Origin: Aldehydirespirator sp965219165
GTDB taxonomy: Bacteria > Actinomycetota > Acidimicrobiia > Acidimicrobiales > Aldehydirespiratoraceae
Assembly: GCA_965219165.1 (NCBI GenBank)
Contig: CBDCMW010000002.1
Span: 3,534,001 to 3,598,000 of the forward strand
DNA: 64,000 nt
Reading direction: 5' to 3'
Part shown: positions 9,030 through 17,423 of the stretch, piece after piece
Layout of the letters: the number at the start of each line of letters is the position of its first letter
Position numbering within the stretch: the first letter of the stretch is position 1
The notes under the pieces: generated by a model
What the model was told of the DNA's origin: nothing
The model's database searches: none
Seen by the model: only the letters and a program-made list of their open reading frames with translations
Translations under genes and position numbers: made by a program

Positions 9030-9718
9030 CACTTCCCCTCGTCGTCTCGGTGCCTCACGCCGGGCTGCGGGTTCCGACCGAAGTCGCGCCAGTCTGCGCG
9101 TTGACGCCCGAGGAGGTCGCGGCCGACGGCGACGGCGGTGCAGCCGAGATCTACTCGATCTCCGCCGAGGTCGGGGCGTTCGTCACCACCGATGTGGCCC
9201 GAGCCATAGTCGATATGAACCGGGGGCGCGACGACCGCCGGGCCGACGGTGTCGTCAAGACGCACACCTGCTGGAACGTCGGCGTCTGGCGCCGCCCGCT
9301 GTCGCAGGCTGAAGTCGCGGATCTGTTGGACGCCTACCACGCCCCGTACCACGAGCAGCTAACCGAGCTGGGGCACAGCGGTTGCTGGGCTCTGGGCGTG
9401 GACTGTCACACGATGGCCGCAACGGAACCGCCGCTAGGGCCCGATCCGGGCCGGGAACGGCCGTGGGTGTGCTTGAGCAACGGCCACGGCACCTGCCCGC
9501 AGGAATGGATCGAAACCCTGCGGGACGCCTTCCAGCAGCTGCTCGACGGGCCGGTGAAGGTCAACGACCCCTTCCGCGGCGGCCACATCACCCGCTCCCA
9601 TTCAGCCGAGATGCCCTGGATCCAGATCGAGCTGTCCCGCGCCCCGTACCTGTCCAACAAGGACAAGCGCAAGGTGGTGCTGGCCGCCCTTCAACACTGG
9701 GTCGAGCGCTACGCGTGA
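9026..9718 (+). CDS. N-formylglutamate amidohydrolase family protein
   Basis: 230 residues from GTG 9026, which overlaps the stop of the preceding gene. Family signatures: VSVPHAG at the N-terminus, DMNRGRDDRRADG, LGVDCHTM and NDPFRGGHITRSHSAEMPWIQIE with its His/Glu pair. The family is a zinc amidohydrolase related to carboxypeptidases; HutG2 removes formate from N-formylglutamate in histidine breakdown, but no hut gene is nearby. In this operon a role in trimming an N-acyl-glutamate or gamma-glutamyl product of the upstream ligase and transferase is a reasonable inference. The 40 bp downstream separates it from a convergent gene. Confidence 0.82.
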   Translation: MTLPLVVSVPHAGLRVPTEVAPVCALTPEEVAADGDGGAAEIYSISAEVGAFVTTDVARAIVDMNRGRDDRRADGVVKTHTCWNVGVWRRPLSQAEVADLLDAYHAPYHEQLTELGHSGCWALGVDCHTMAATEPPLGPDPGRERPWVCLSNGHGTCPQEWIETLRDAFQQLLDGPVKVNDPFRGGHITRSHSAEMPWIQIELSRAPYLSNKDKRKVVLAALQHWVERYA

Positions 9719-9758
9719 TCAGCCGGTGGACGTAGGCAGCGTGCCGAGTCCAACCCCA

Positions 9759-11147
9759 TCAAGCGCCCCGTCTCGTTACTCGGGTCTTGATGCCGGCTCG
9801 GTCAAAGAGACGACGGGCGGCATCATTGGCCTTGGCCATGATCTGGCGCTCGTCAGCGGTGACTAGCTGGCCGTCTCGCAGAAGGACGCGGCCGTCGACC
9901 ACGGCGTGTCGTACGTCTCGGGGGGTGGCGTTGTAGACGAGAGCGCTGGCTACCCGGTGTACCGGCGCCACGAAGGGCGATCGCAGGTCCACCACGAGGA
10001 GGTCGGCCCGCTGGCCTTCGGCCACCATGCCGAAGGTGCCCGGCATGCCGAAAGCGGCTGCTCCCCCCCGGCAAGCCATGTGAAGTACGTCTGCGGGCTG
10101 GAGGACCAGCGCGTCGAGGTGATGCACCTTCTGCAGCAGCACGGTTGCCTTCAGCACCTCGAACATGTCCTGGCGGTTGTTGCTGCCAGGACCGTCGCTG
10201 GCCAGCGCCACCGTGATGCCCCTGGCCCGCATGGCGGTCACCGGGGCCACGCCCGAGGCGAGGTACATGTTCGACACCGGGCAGTGGACCACCACCGAGC
10301 CCGACGCAGCGATGAGTTCCAGCTCGTCGTCGTCGACCCACACGCTGTGGACCAGCTGCATGTCGGGACCGAGCACGCCGAGCGAGTCGAGCCATGTGAC
10401 ATGGCGCACGCCCCGCTCTTCGAGGCTCATGTCCACCTCGACCGCTGTCTCCGCGCAGTGGATGTGGGTGCCGCGGCCCCAACTCCGGGCTGCGGCCACT
10501 GTGGTGCGCATCGCCTCATCTGAACATCCCCACGGGATCAGCGGCGCCAACTCCACGCGGATGCGGTCTTCGTGGCGGCCGTCCCAGCGGCGCCGGGCAG
10601 TGTCGGCCCGAGCAACGGCCTGCTCGGCGGTCTGCTCGAGTACAGGGTGGTAGTTGCGGTCAGCCCAGCCGTGGGCCAGCAGGAAGCGCACGCCCAACTC
10701 ATCGGCGGCCCGGCACACCCCGTCGTTGATGGCCTCGTCGGTGTGGATGTACTGGTGGTCGATCACGGTGGTGGCCCCACTCCGCAGGTTCTCGGCCAAG
10801 CCGGCGAGAGCGGCCGCATGGGCGATCTCGGCGTCAAGGTGGACCGCGGCGGGCCAGATGCAGACGCGCAGCCAGTCGAGCAGGGTCTTGTCGTCGGCCA
10901 GGCCCCGGAACAAGGCCTGGAACAGATGGGTGTGGGCATTGGTCATCCCCGGCATGACCGCGCAACCCGCTGCGTCAATCGCCTCCGCGGCCTGCCGGAC
11001 GCGGCTCGACGGAGGCTCCCCGGCGCCGACCTCTGCCACCCGGTTACCCCTGACATACACCCAGCCCGGGTCGTGGACCGTGTCCACATCGTCGACGGTG
11101 ACAACCGCACCGCCGTGCACCAGCAGGTCACGTCCAGCCTCGGTCAC
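9759..11147 (-). CDS. ATZ/TRZ-type amidohydrolase
   Basis: 462 residues, full length for chlorohydrolase/8-oxoguanine deaminase-type enzymes. Metal ligands appear in order: NAHTHLFQ (near 69), HIHCAET, LVHSVW and ASDGPGSNN. Likely deaminates or dechlorinates an N-heterocycle; the exact substrate cannot be read from the sequence. GTG start at 11147 with TAGCGT eight bases upstream. It stands alone on the minus strand, convergent with the ligase-GGT operon. With SsnA and XdhD in the same 11 kb it adds to a purine/heterocycle theme. Confidence 0.85.
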   Translation of the reverse strand: MTEAGRDLLVHGGAVVTVDDVDTVHDPGWVYVRGNRVAEVGAGEPPSSRVRQAAEAIDAAGCAVMPGMTNAHTHLFQALFRGLADDKTLLDWLRVCIWPAAVHLDAEIAHAAALAGLAENLRSGATTVIDHQYIHTDEAINDGVCRAADELGVRFLLAHGWADRNYHPVLEQTAEQAVARADTARRRWDGRHEDRIRVELAPLIPWGCSDEAMRTTVAAARSWGRGTHIHCAETAVEVDMSLEERGVRHVTWLDSLGVLGPDMQLVHSVWVDDDELELIAASGSVVVHCPVSNMYLASGVAPVTAMRARGITVALASDGPGSNNRQDMFEVLKATVLLQKVHHLDALVLQPADVLHMACRGGAAAFGMPGTFGMVAEGQRADLLVVDLRSPFVAPVHRVASALVYNATPRDVRHAVVDGRVLLRDGQLVTADERQIMAKANDAARRLFDRAGIKTRVTRRGA

Positions 11148-11200
11148 GAATACAGACGCTAACGAGCCGCCGCCTCACTCGCCGCCCGCCCATTGCCGCG

Positions 11201-11248
11201 AATGTGCGCGAAAACCCGGCCCCATCACGGAAAAGCGCACACAAACTG
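11201..11248. repeat. Family 2 dispersed repeat, copy 1
   Basis: Begins TGTGCGCGAAAACCCGG and continues to ACGGAAAAGCGCACACA. Inverted ends TGTGCGC/GCGCACA make a hairpin. Related copies lie at about 12294, 35797 and 40351. It lies in the 154-bp spacer between two minus-strand genes. Confidence 0.7.
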
Positions 11249-11301
11249 TCGACAGCAGTGGCTGTCGCCCGTCCGCCGGAGCGGCTGGCTTCTCGTGGGG
11301 C

Positions 11302-12237
11302 TTACCCGCAAGCCCGGGCAACGGTGGCGCACAGAGTGCTGGCATGGTTGGCGTAGTCGTCCCATGTGAACGTGAGGACCCTCCAGCCGGCCATGAACAG
11401 TGCGTTGCGGCGTCTCGGGTCCTCCGCGAACGACACCCGGTTGAAGTGCCATCGCACGCTGTCGAGCTCTATAGCCAAGCGCACCGAGGGGTAGGCGAGA
11501 TCGACCTGGGCCACGAACTCCCCGTCACGACCCTCTACCCGATGTTCGAAGGCGGGACGAGGCAGACCCGACGCCTCCAGCAGGTCAGCCACCATCCGGC
11601 TCCATTCGCTGAGCGGCACGGCGCCCTCGTCGGATCGGGCCAGGAGGGCCTCCCGGAGGGCGACGCAGCCGTTCCGCCCCGGCTTGGTGTGAGAGGCCAA
11701 CACCCGCCATAGGTCGCCCGGCCGCAGCAGTCCGTCTCGCAACACGGCGTCAATGGTGCGGTCGAGGACGGCTCGGCTGACTGAGCCAGCCAGGTCGAGG
11801 ACGGTTCTGTCCAGCCGTGTGCAGGGGATTCCGTTTCGCTCCACGGGCCGGGCGAGGTGCATCTGAGTGGAGTGGTGCAGGCGAGCACCCGGTATCCGGC
11901 GAACTCGCCCCTTGGCGACCACGACCTCGACCCGGTCGAGCTCATAGCCGTCGATGTCCTGCAGGGCCGCGGCCGAGCGGTGGCTCGCTAGAGCCCCGTA
12001 GGCCATGCATACCGCGAGCAGCCTCGACTCAGCCGTCGACGGCACAGCCGCGTGCCGGTACACGCCTCGGGCGGCGCGCACCCACCGGGCTGAGCGGAGG
12101 CGTTCTTCAATCTGATGCTCGGTCATGCCGGCGGCAAGAGCTTGCTCGCGGGTTGCGAGCCCGTGCTGGCTCGCCATGCGGGCCCGCACCCGCCGTTCCG
12201 CGGCCCCTGGATGGAGGCTCCGAGACTGATATAACAT
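11302..12237 (-). CDS. AbiEi-antitoxin-like and DUF559 domain protein
   Basis: 311 residues. The N-terminal 90 residues form a winged-helix AbiEi-type domain (GLATREQALAAGMTEHQI, ARGVYRHAAVP, SHRSAAAL). The C-terminal third, from about residue 230, is a Vsr/DUF559-like nuclease fold: Asp in QVDLAYPSVRLAIELDS, then RRNALFMAGWRVLTFTWDD. Such proteins are common solitary genes in actinobacteria; no AbiEii-like nucleotidyltransferase toxin lies beside it, so calling it a toxin-antitoxin system is not justified. ATG 12237 follows TAGCAT by eight bases; Met21 at 12177 is the alternative start. Confidence 0.75.
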   Translation of the reverse strand: MLYQSRSLHPGAAERRVRARMASQHGLATREQALAAGMTEHQIEERLRSARWVRAARGVYRHAAVPSTAESRLLAVCMAYGALASHRSAAALQDIDGYELDRVEVVVAKGRVRRIPGARLHHSTQMHLARPVERNGIPCTRLDRTVLDLAGSVSRAVLDRTIDAVLRDGLLRPGDLWRVLASHTKPGRNGCVALREALLARSDEGAVPLSEWSRMVADLLEASGLPRPAFEHRVEGRDGEFVAQVDLAYPSVRLAIELDSVRWHFNRVSFAEDPRRRNALFMAGWRVLTFTWDDYANHASTLCATVARACG

Positions 12238-12293
12238 GTAGAGACATGCTAATAGGCTGCATCATATTCTGTGGCGCGGAGATCCTCCATGCT

Positions 12294-12340
12294 TGTGTGC
12301 ACAAACCCGGCGCAATCACGGGAAAGCGCGAACAGAGCCC
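12294..12340. repeat. Family 2 dispersed repeat, copy 2
   Basis: Shares ACAAACCCGGCGCAATCACG then GGAAAGCGCGAACAGAG with the other copies. It occupies most of the 134-bp spacer between the F420 oxidoreductase stop and the AbiEi-like start. Confidence 0.7.
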
Positions 12341-12371
12341 CCTGGGGGCCGGGGCGGGGCGCGGGCGGGGG

Positions 12372-13397
12372 TTAGGGCGCCCAGTTGGCGAAGGCGTCGA
12401 TCACTGGCTTCATGTCGTCCATCAGCGGGTACAGCACGGGGCAGGTGACGCCGGCGTCGATGAACTCCGCCACCTTGTCCCGGCATTGGACGGAGGTGCC
12501 GACTGCCATGATGCTGCGCACCAGGTCGTCGCCGATGAGGGGAGCCGCCTTGTAGTAGTCGGCCTCCGTGGCCGGCCAGCCGACGATCTGTTGCACCCGC
12601 TCGATCAGCTCCGGATCGGCGCCGGAGGCCGCCATTATGTGGGGTTCGGTCCCCAGGTAGTACGCCACCAGCGACTTGCCGGTGAGAAGGGCCTCGCCGG
12701 GGTCGTCGTCCGACAGCGAGCAGATCAGGAGCTCGGGCCGGTCGATGTCGTCGATCATGCGCCCCGACTTCGCCGCCCCGGCCCCGACCCGGGCCACTGC
12801 GTCGCGGATGTAGTCGACGGACACCACATAGTTGAGCATGGCCCCGTCGGCGATCTCGCCGGTCAGCTCCAGCATCTTCGGGCCGGTGGCACCGATGTAG
12901 ATGGGGATGTCGCGGGGCGAGGTGTCGCCGTAGGCCACGTCGAGGCTGACCCGGTCCAGGTGGACGAACTCGCCCTCGTAGCTCACCTCCTCCATCGTGA
13001 ACAGGGCCCTGATCGACTCGACGTACTCGCGCATGGCGGTGAGCGGCTTGCGCCGGCCCGCTCCCACCCGCGCGGCGATGGGCTCCCACCAGGCGCCGAG
13101 CCCCAGCATCACCCGGCTGCCGCCGTCGGGGGCGGGGCCGGCGAGCTCGTGCATGGTGCTCCAGGAGGCCGCTATCACCGCTGGGTTGCGGGTGTAGATG
13201 GGCAGCACGCCGCTGGCGATGCGCAGCCGCCTGGTCGACGCCAGCAGGGCGCTCATCATCACCACGCAGTCGCGGGCCAGCCGGGTGTCGGCCTGCCAGA
13301 TCTCGCTGAAGCCGCTCGCCTCGGCGTACTGGGCCATCTCGATCTCGTAACCGATGGGGTGCTTGTCCTGGAAGTAGAGGGCCATGCGCTGGGTCAC
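12372..13397 (-). CDS. LLM-class F420-dependent oxidoreductase
   Basis: About 341 residues, luciferase-like TIM barrel of the methylene-tetrahydromethanopterin-reductase type: ALYFQDKHPIGYEIEMAQ, SGFSEIWQADTRLARD, RLRIASGVLPIYTRNP and the phosphate loop PIYIGATGPKMLELTGEIADG. Members use F420H2 or FMN; F420 is expected in an actinobacterium. Substrate unknown. Start is uncertain: GTG 13397 (preceded by CAATCT) or ATG 13385. Divergent from the RidA gene, with a family 1 repeat in the shared spacer. Confidence 0.85.
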   Translation of the reverse strand: MTQRMALYFQDKHPIGYEIEMAQYAEASGFSEIWQADTRLARDCVVMMSALLASTRRLRIASGVLPIYTRNPAVIAASWSTMHELAGPAPDGGSRVMLGLGAWWEPIAARVGAGRRKPLTAMREYVESIRALFTMEEVSYEGEFVHLDRVSLDVAYGDTSPRDIPIYIGATGPKMLELTGEIADGAMLNYVVSVDYIRDAVARVGAGAAKSGRMIDDIDRPELLICSLSDDDPGEALLTGKSLVAYYLGTEPHIMAASGADPELIERVQQIVGWPATEADYYKAAPLIGDDLVRSIMAVGTSVQCRDKVAEFIDAGVTCPVLYPLMDDMKPVIDAFANWAP

Positions 13398-13429
13398 GGC
13401 CGCAGATTGTTCCACAGCGCCTGCCCCGG

Positions 13430-13530
13430 AGGCCGAGCGGGCAAGCGGCAGCGAGCGAGATTTCGCAGGGCGCTTAGCGAGGCCGTGGCCCGAGCGGCCC
13501 GTGAGCGCAGCGAACAGGAGCGGGAGACAG
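13430..13530 (+). repeat. Family 1 dispersed repeat, copy A
   Basis: Runs from GGCCGAGCGGGCAAGCGGC to CGAACAGGAGCGGGAGACAG and includes the core GAGGCCGTGGCCCGAGCGGC. It fills the spacer between the divergent F420 oxidoreductase and RidA genes. Confidence 0.8.
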
Positions 13531-13579
13531 AATGCCTCGCCACGAGACGGTGACTATCCGCGCGCCCTTGTGCACCGCC

Positions 13580-13585
13580 TACGAT
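13580..13585 (+). promoter_or_regulatory. -10 box of ridA-like gene
   Basis: TACGAT five bases before ATG 13591, leaderless arrangement; fixes the start inside a longer open frame that begins at 13384. Confidence 0.55.
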
Positions 13586-13590
13586 CGGCA

Positions 13591-13992
13591 ATGGTGGGAT
13601 CGCGTGACGTCGAGCCGGAGGGGATAGCTCCCCCGGCGGCGCGCTACGCCCATGCGATGGCCACCACCGGAGCGGACAGGTGGCTCCACACGTCGGGTGT
13701 CGTGCCCACGCGAGCCGACGGGTCGGTGGCCGACGATGTCGCCGAACAGGCTCGCACCGTGTGGCACAACATCTCGGCCATGCTGGCAGAGGCCGGCATG
13801 GAGCCGAGCGACATCGTGTCGGTGACCACCTACGTGGTGCCCGGCCAGGACCTGAGCTCGGTGATGGCCGAGCGCGACCGGTTCCTCGACGGTCATCTGG
13901 CCGCCTCGACCCTGGTGGTCGTCCCTGAGTTGGCCCGGCCCGTTTGGAAGGTTGAGATCGCAGTAGTGGCACAACATCTGGCGGCTCGCTGA
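13591..13992 (+). CDS. RidA/YjgF family enamine-imine deaminase-like protein
   Basis: 133 residues. Family pattern: RYAHAMATTGADRWLHTSGVVP at the N-terminus, then VWHNISAMLAEAGMEPSDIVSVTTYVV and a C-terminal WKVEIAVVAQ. RidA proteins form trimers and hydrolyse reactive enamines/imines. The conserved catalytic Arg of archetypal RidA (usually R(T)xx(V) near residue 105) is not obvious here, where ARPVWKVEIA follows ASTLVVVPEL, so the activity may be divergent. Monocistronic with its own leaderless promoter. Confidence 0.8.
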   Translation: MVGSRDVEPEGIAPPAARYAHAMATTGADRWLHTSGVVPTRADGSVADDVAEQARTVWHNISAMLAEAGMEPSDIVSVTTYVVPGQDLSSVMAERDRFLDGHLAASTLVVVPELARPVWKVEIAVVAQHLAAR

Positions 13993-14025
13993 CCACGGCC
14001 GCTTCGACCGGGCTGCGAGAATGGG

Positions 14026-14538
14026 TCAGGACGCGACTGAGGCCAGCTCCGAGGCGGCGCGGTCCACGAAGGACGACACCTCCGCCGGGGTGCGCTGATC
14101 CACCCCGTAGAGCGCCACCCAGCGCAGCCTCGTGCCCGAAGCGCACAGTCGGGCGACCGAGCGTCGCAGGAGATGGCGACCCGGCTCGCCCTGCAGCCGG
14201 TTCACCCAGCTCGTGGAGCCATGGGTGGTCACGGCCACGAGATGCCGAACCGTGCGAAGCGGCGAGGTCGCCAGGTCTGCGGAGCCGTCGATCCAAGCGG
14301 CGAGCTCACGCTGCACCCAACCCAGCATCGGTGCCGGCAGGCCGCCCCACCAGGTGGGATAGACGAACACCAGGCCGTCGGCGCCCACCACGCTCACCCC
14401 GTCGATCCACTCGCCCTGCGTGAGCCGCACGACCTGCACGTCGTGGCCGTCGCGCTCCAGCGTCTGCACCACCCGGTCGCGCAGCGCGACATTGAGGCAG
14501 TCCTGTTGCGGATGAGCGTGCAGCACCACGAAACGCAC
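14026..14538 (-). CDS. Flavodoxin-fold NAD(P)H quinone reductase-like protein
   Basis: 170 residues. Flavodoxin-like fold: VRFVVLHAHPQQDCLNVALRD at the start (FMN/FAD phosphate loop), VFVYPTWWGGLPAPMLGW as the isoalloxazine-side loop, and VAVTTHGSTSWVN. Resembles the KefF/MdaB family of two-electron quinone reductases. GTG start at 14538 follows TACCCT by six bases. It shares a 42-bp divergent promoter region with the PNPOx-like gene, so the two may be co-regulated. Confidence 0.8.
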   Translation of the reverse strand: MRFVVLHAHPQQDCLNVALRDRVVQTLERDGHDVQVVRLTQGEWIDGVSVVGADGLVFVYPTWWGGLPAPMLGWVQRELAAWIDGSADLATSPLRTVRHLVAVTTHGSTSWVNRLQGEPGRHLLRRSVARLCASGTRLRWVALYGVDQRTPAEVSSFVDRAASELASVAS

Positions 14539-14544
14539 GGCCAG

Positions 14545-14550
14545 AGGGTA
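14545..14550 (-). promoter_or_regulatory. -10 box, quinone reductase-like gene
   Basis: TACCCT on the minus strand, six bases before GTG 14538. Confidence 0.5.
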
Positions 14551-14568
14551 CCCACCCCGGCCATGGCC

Positions 14569-14574
14569 TAGATT
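14569..14574 (+). promoter_or_regulatory. -10 box, PNPOx-like gene
   Basis: TAGATT six bases before ATG 14581; leaderless type. Confidence 0.55.
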
Positions 14575-14580
14575 GGCGCC

Positions 14581-15126
14581 ATGGCCGAAGACGCGGTGTC
14601 GTGGGCCGACTTCGAGCAGGCTGACCCAACCCTCGCCCGCCGGGTCCTGGGAAGGCTGGATAGCCACCGGCATGCGCTCCTGGCCACCCTGCGGGCCGAC
14701 GGGTCGCCTCGCCTGTCCGGCATGGAGGCTCCCGTCAGGTCCGGGCACTTGTGGCTGGCCATGACGCCGGGGTCGCTCAAGGCCCTGGACCTGGCACGCG
14801 ATCCGCGCTTCTCGCTACATAGCTCCCTCGACTCCGAGGACCTGCCTGAGGGCGACGCCCGCATCGACGGCATCACCGTGCCCGCCCATCCGGACCAGCA
14901 GGGGGAGTTCGTGTCCGGGCACCGCCATCCCATCGAGGATTCATCGATGATGGTGCTCTATGTGGGCCTGATCCGCAGGGTTGTGCTGGTAAGAGTATGG
15001 CAGGACAGCCTGCTGATCGAGTCGTGGACTCCGAGCGCAGGGGCCGCAGCACGCAGCGCACCCAGTGAAGCTTGCCATCTAGAGTGTCTGAAGTGGACCT
15101 GCGGGACTGGATCGTCGGCGACCTGA
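14581..15126 (+). CDS. Pyridoxamine 5-phosphate oxidase-like protein
   Basis: 181 residues. Split-barrel flavin/F420-binding protein: HRHALLATLRADGSPRLSGMEAPVRSGHLWLAM is split over strands 1-4 near residues 28-60, followed by ALDLARDPRFSLHS. In actinobacteria many such proteins bind F420 rather than FMN. Beyond about residue 155 no family similarity is seen: the last 11 codons overlap the next gene and its promoter, so the true domain ends earlier. Function unassigned. Confidence 0.75.
   Translation: MAEDAVSWADFEQADPTLARRVLGRLDSHRHALLATLRADGSPRLSGMEAPVRSGHLWLAMTPGSLKALDLARDPRFSLHSSLDSEDLPEGDARIDGITVPAHPDQQGEFVSGHRHPIEDSSMMVLYVGLIRRVVLVRVWQDSLLIESWTPSAGAAARSAPSEACHLECLKWTCGTGSSAT
15080..15085 (+). 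promoter_or_regulatory. -10 box, DinB-family gene
   Basis: TAGAGT seven bases before GTG 15093. It lies inside the 3-prime end of the preceding frame and chooses 15093 over the in-frame GTG at 15084. Confidence 0.5.
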
Positions 15127-15662
15127 AGTCGCTGCGGGCCAAGCTCGACGGCGGCGTGCTGGGCTTGATCCCGCCCGAGCGGCGCCGTGAGCGGGCCGAC
15201 GGCGGGGGGATAGCGCCGGTGTACGTGCTGTGGCATCTCGCCCGACACCATGACGTGGCCGTCAACGGCGTGCTGCGGGGCGGTGACGGCACCGTGGTCG
15301 ACGGCTGGACCGATCGGCTCGGCATCGACGACGACCTGTGGCGAGGCCTGGCTGAGGGTGAAGACGCCGAGCTGGTGGACCTGCTCGATCCCGAGTCTGT
15401 CGGCGCCTACGCGCTGGCCGTGTTCGACTCCACCGCAAACTGGCTCGACGCGCACGGGCTCCCGCCGATGGACGGCCGGCCCGACACGACCACCGCCCTG
15501 CAAGCAATCGGCACGCCCGAAGACCGCTTCGACTGGCTGTACTCCATGTGGGACGGCAAACCGGCCGTGTGGTTCCTGCAGTGGAGCGCGGTCGGCCACG
15601 GCTTCAACCACCTGGGCGAGTTGGTGTCCATACGCAACCGCCTGGGTCTCAGCCCCTTCTAG
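15093..15662 (+). CDS. DinB-like four-helix-bundle protein
   Basis: 189 residues. DinB/MDMPI superfamily: metal-binding His pattern LWHLARHHDVAVNG near residue 43 and WSAVGHGFNHLGELVSIRN near the C-terminus. Family members are thiol-dependent S-transferases using mycothiol, bacillithiol or other cofactors, or unknown enzymes. Starts within the last codons of the PNPOx-like gene (34-nt overlap) but with its own promoter-like box. The stop is followed directly by a short family 1 repeat fragment (GAGGCCGAGCGGCGGCC). Confidence 0.75.
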   Translation: MDLRDWIVGDLKSLRAKLDGGVLGLIPPERRRERADGGGIAPVYVLWHLARHHDVAVNGVLRGGDGTVVDGWTDRLGIDDDLWRGLAEGEDAELVDLLDPESVGAYALAVFDSTANWLDAHGLPPMDGRPDTTTALQAIGTPEDRFDWLYSMWDGKPAVWFLQWSAVGHGFNHLGELVSIRNRLGLSPF

Positions 15663-15705
15663 AGGCCGAGCGGCGGCCGGCCCGACCCGGTCCGCCGCCC
15701 GCCGC

Positions 15706-15711
15706 TACGGT
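15706..15711 (+). promoter_or_regulatory. -10 box, lipoprotein gene
   Basis: TACGGT seven bases before GTG 15719; leaderless type. Confidence 0.5.
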
Positions 15712-15718
15712 CTAAAGC

Positions 15719-17239
15719 GTGCGACTCAGCCGGTGCCTCGTCACGGGTGCCGCCGCGTGCGCCCTGCTCGTCGCCGCAGCCTGCTCGACCGCTCCGACCC
15801 GCAGCTCGGTGCCGGCCCCGGCCGACTGGACCCCCGAGACCGAGCAGGATCCGCTGACCGGAGCGACGAGTCCGGCGGAACCGTCCCCCGAAGAGGCCCC
15901 GGCCGCTGACGCCCCCGCCGCCGAGGCCCCCGCCGCTGACGCCCCAGCCGACGGGAGCGCCGCCGGTGAGCGGGGCCTGATCGCAGCCGCCGGTCCGACC
16001 GGCCTACGGCTCATGTCGCCGAGCGGCCAGGTCGTGCGCGAGCTGGCCGCCGACCTCATCGTCACCCAGCCGACATGGTCACGGGACGGCCGTCGCCTAG
16101 TCGCCACTCTCACCGATCCGACCAGCGGCGCCTATGAGGTCGCCGTCGTGGACATCGTCACCGGGAAGGTCGACACCGCGCCCGCCCGCCGACCGTACTT
16201 CTTCTACTCCTGGAACCACGACAGCACCCGGTTGGCCGCCCTGGGCCCGGGATCGATGGGCGGCACGGCGTTGGACATCTTGGACCATGTCGGCACGCCG
16301 ACTTCGGAGTCCTCGCTGCAGCACGGCAGCGTCTATCTCGCATGGGAACCGGACGGTCGCCGGCTGCTGGTCCACGCGGGCCCGGAGCTGGTGCTGGTCA
16401 GCGATCCCGACTCGCTGGACGACTACGACGAACTCGGTCCGGTGGGAGTCGCCTTCCTGGCGGCGGCCTGGGTGCCCGGCACCGAGGACTTCCTCTACGT
16501 GGATGCCTACCAGCAGCCGGTCGGAAACGGCTCGTCGGAAACTCCCTCGGAAGAGGCCGGCTCCGACGCGATCCCTCGGCTGGTGCGCCGAAGCCTCGAC
16601 GGGGGCGAGATCGCCGACCTAGGCCCGGTCGTCGGTCTGGCCGGGATAGCGGTCCATCCTGACGGCGACCGTGTCGCCCTGTCGTTCGCCACGGTGGAGT
16701 TGGCCGAACCGGCTGGTCCGGCGGATTCCACCGGCGCCGTTGAGACGGCTTCGGCCTCGCAATCCGCCGACCCCTCGGCTGGGGCTCAACCCCAAGGCGA
16801 GGATTGGAGCGGCTCGGTGCAGATCCTCGACCTCGCCACAACAGAGATCTTCACGATCCTGGACCGCACGGGACACTGGCTCGAATGGAGCCCCGACGGC
16901 CGCCGTCTGCTGATGGCGAGCGTGGCGCAGCAGGACACGGGCGGCGCCAGCCTGGTGTGGCACGTCTGGGACGGCGACCAGTTGGTCGAGCTGGCCCGAT
17001 TCGCGCCGAGCGTCGCCTTCCTCAGCAACTACCTGCGCTTTGCCGACCAGTACACCGAGACGCCGCGCCTGTGGTCGCCCGACAGCGACGCGATCACCTT
17101 CGGCGCCAACACCGCCGGAGGTGATGTTGGCGCCATAGCCCGTCTCGACGGCAGCGGCGCCATGACGAGCCTCGGGCCCTCCGACGTGTCCTTCTGGAGT
17201 CCGCTCCCCGACTCACTCCCCGAACCGGAGCCCGCATAA
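15719..17239 (+). CDS. Beta-propeller lipoprotein (PD40/TolB-like)
   Basis: 506 residues. Lipobox LLVAAACS at about residues 16-23, so exported and lipid-anchored. A low-complexity Ala/Pro/Glu/Asp linker with repeated EAPAADAPA occupies residues 55-85. The rest carries PD40/WD40-like blade motifs (PTWSRDGRRLVATL, SWNHDSTRLAAL, LAWEPDGRRLLVH, IAVHPDGDRVALS, LEWSPDGRRLLMA, RLWSPDSDAITFG), giving about six blades. Probably an outer-surface scaffold or ligand-binding propeller; no enzyme motif seen. Downstream is a family 1 repeat. Confidence 0.8.
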   Translation: MRLSRCLVTGAAACALLVAAACSTAPTRSSVPAPADWTPETEQDPLTGATSPAEPSPEEAPAADAPAAEAPAADAPADGSAAGERGLIAAAGPTGLRLMSPSGQVVRELAADLIVTQPTWSRDGRRLVATLTDPTSGAYEVAVVDIVTGKVDTAPARRPYFFYSWNHDSTRLAALGPGSMGGTALDILDHVGTPTSESSLQHGSVYLAWEPDGRRLLVHAGPELVLVSDPDSLDDYDELGPVGVAFLAAAWVPGTEDFLYVDAYQQPVGNGSSETPSEEAGSDAIPRLVRRSLDGGEIADLGPVVGLAGIAVHPDGDRVALSFATVELAEPAGPADSTGAVETASASQSADPSAGAQPQGEDWSGSVQILDLATTEIFTILDRTGHWLEWSPDGRRLLMASVAQQDTGGASLVWHVWDGDQLVELARFAPSVAFLSNYLRFADQYTETPRLWSPDSDAITFGANTAGGDVGAIARLDGSGAMTSLGPSDVSFWSPLPDSLPEPEPA

Positions 17240-17264
17240 CCACGATCCCGCCCCGGTCCCGGCC

Positions 17265-17370
17265 TGTGTTTCCCGCTCTTGTTCGCTGCACTCACGGGCC
17301 GCTCGGGCCACGGCCTCGCTTCGCCTTGCGATTGTCCTCGTGAACTGCGGCCAATCCGCTCGGCCTCTGA
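17265..17370 (-). repeat. Family 1 dispersed repeat, copy B
   Basis: Inverted orientation: GTTTCCCGCTCTTGTTCGCT, then CGGGCCGCTCGGGCCACGGC, then a variable middle, then GAACTGCGGCCAATCCGCTC and GGCCTCTGAG. Full-length copy in the spacer between the lipoprotein and creatininase genes. Confidence 0.85.
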
Positions 17371-17410
17371 GCCCTTCCGGCAGCGATTCCACCCCGGCCG
17401 CGCGAACAGA

Positions 17411-17416
17411 TACCGT
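17411..17416 (+). promoter_or_regulatory. -10 box, creatininase-family gene
   Basis: TACCGT seven bases before ATG 17424; fixes the start there rather than at ATG 17340. Confidence 0.55.
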
Positions 17417-17423
17417 GAAGCCC

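Noticed and set aside
9026..9718. HutG step of histidine degradation
   Set aside because: No hutU, hutH, hutI or hutF in the window; operon partners point elsewhere.
11302..12237. Type IV toxin-antitoxin or abortive-infection system
   Set aside because: Only the AbiEi-like/DUF559 protein is present; no AbiEii-type toxin gene is adjacent.
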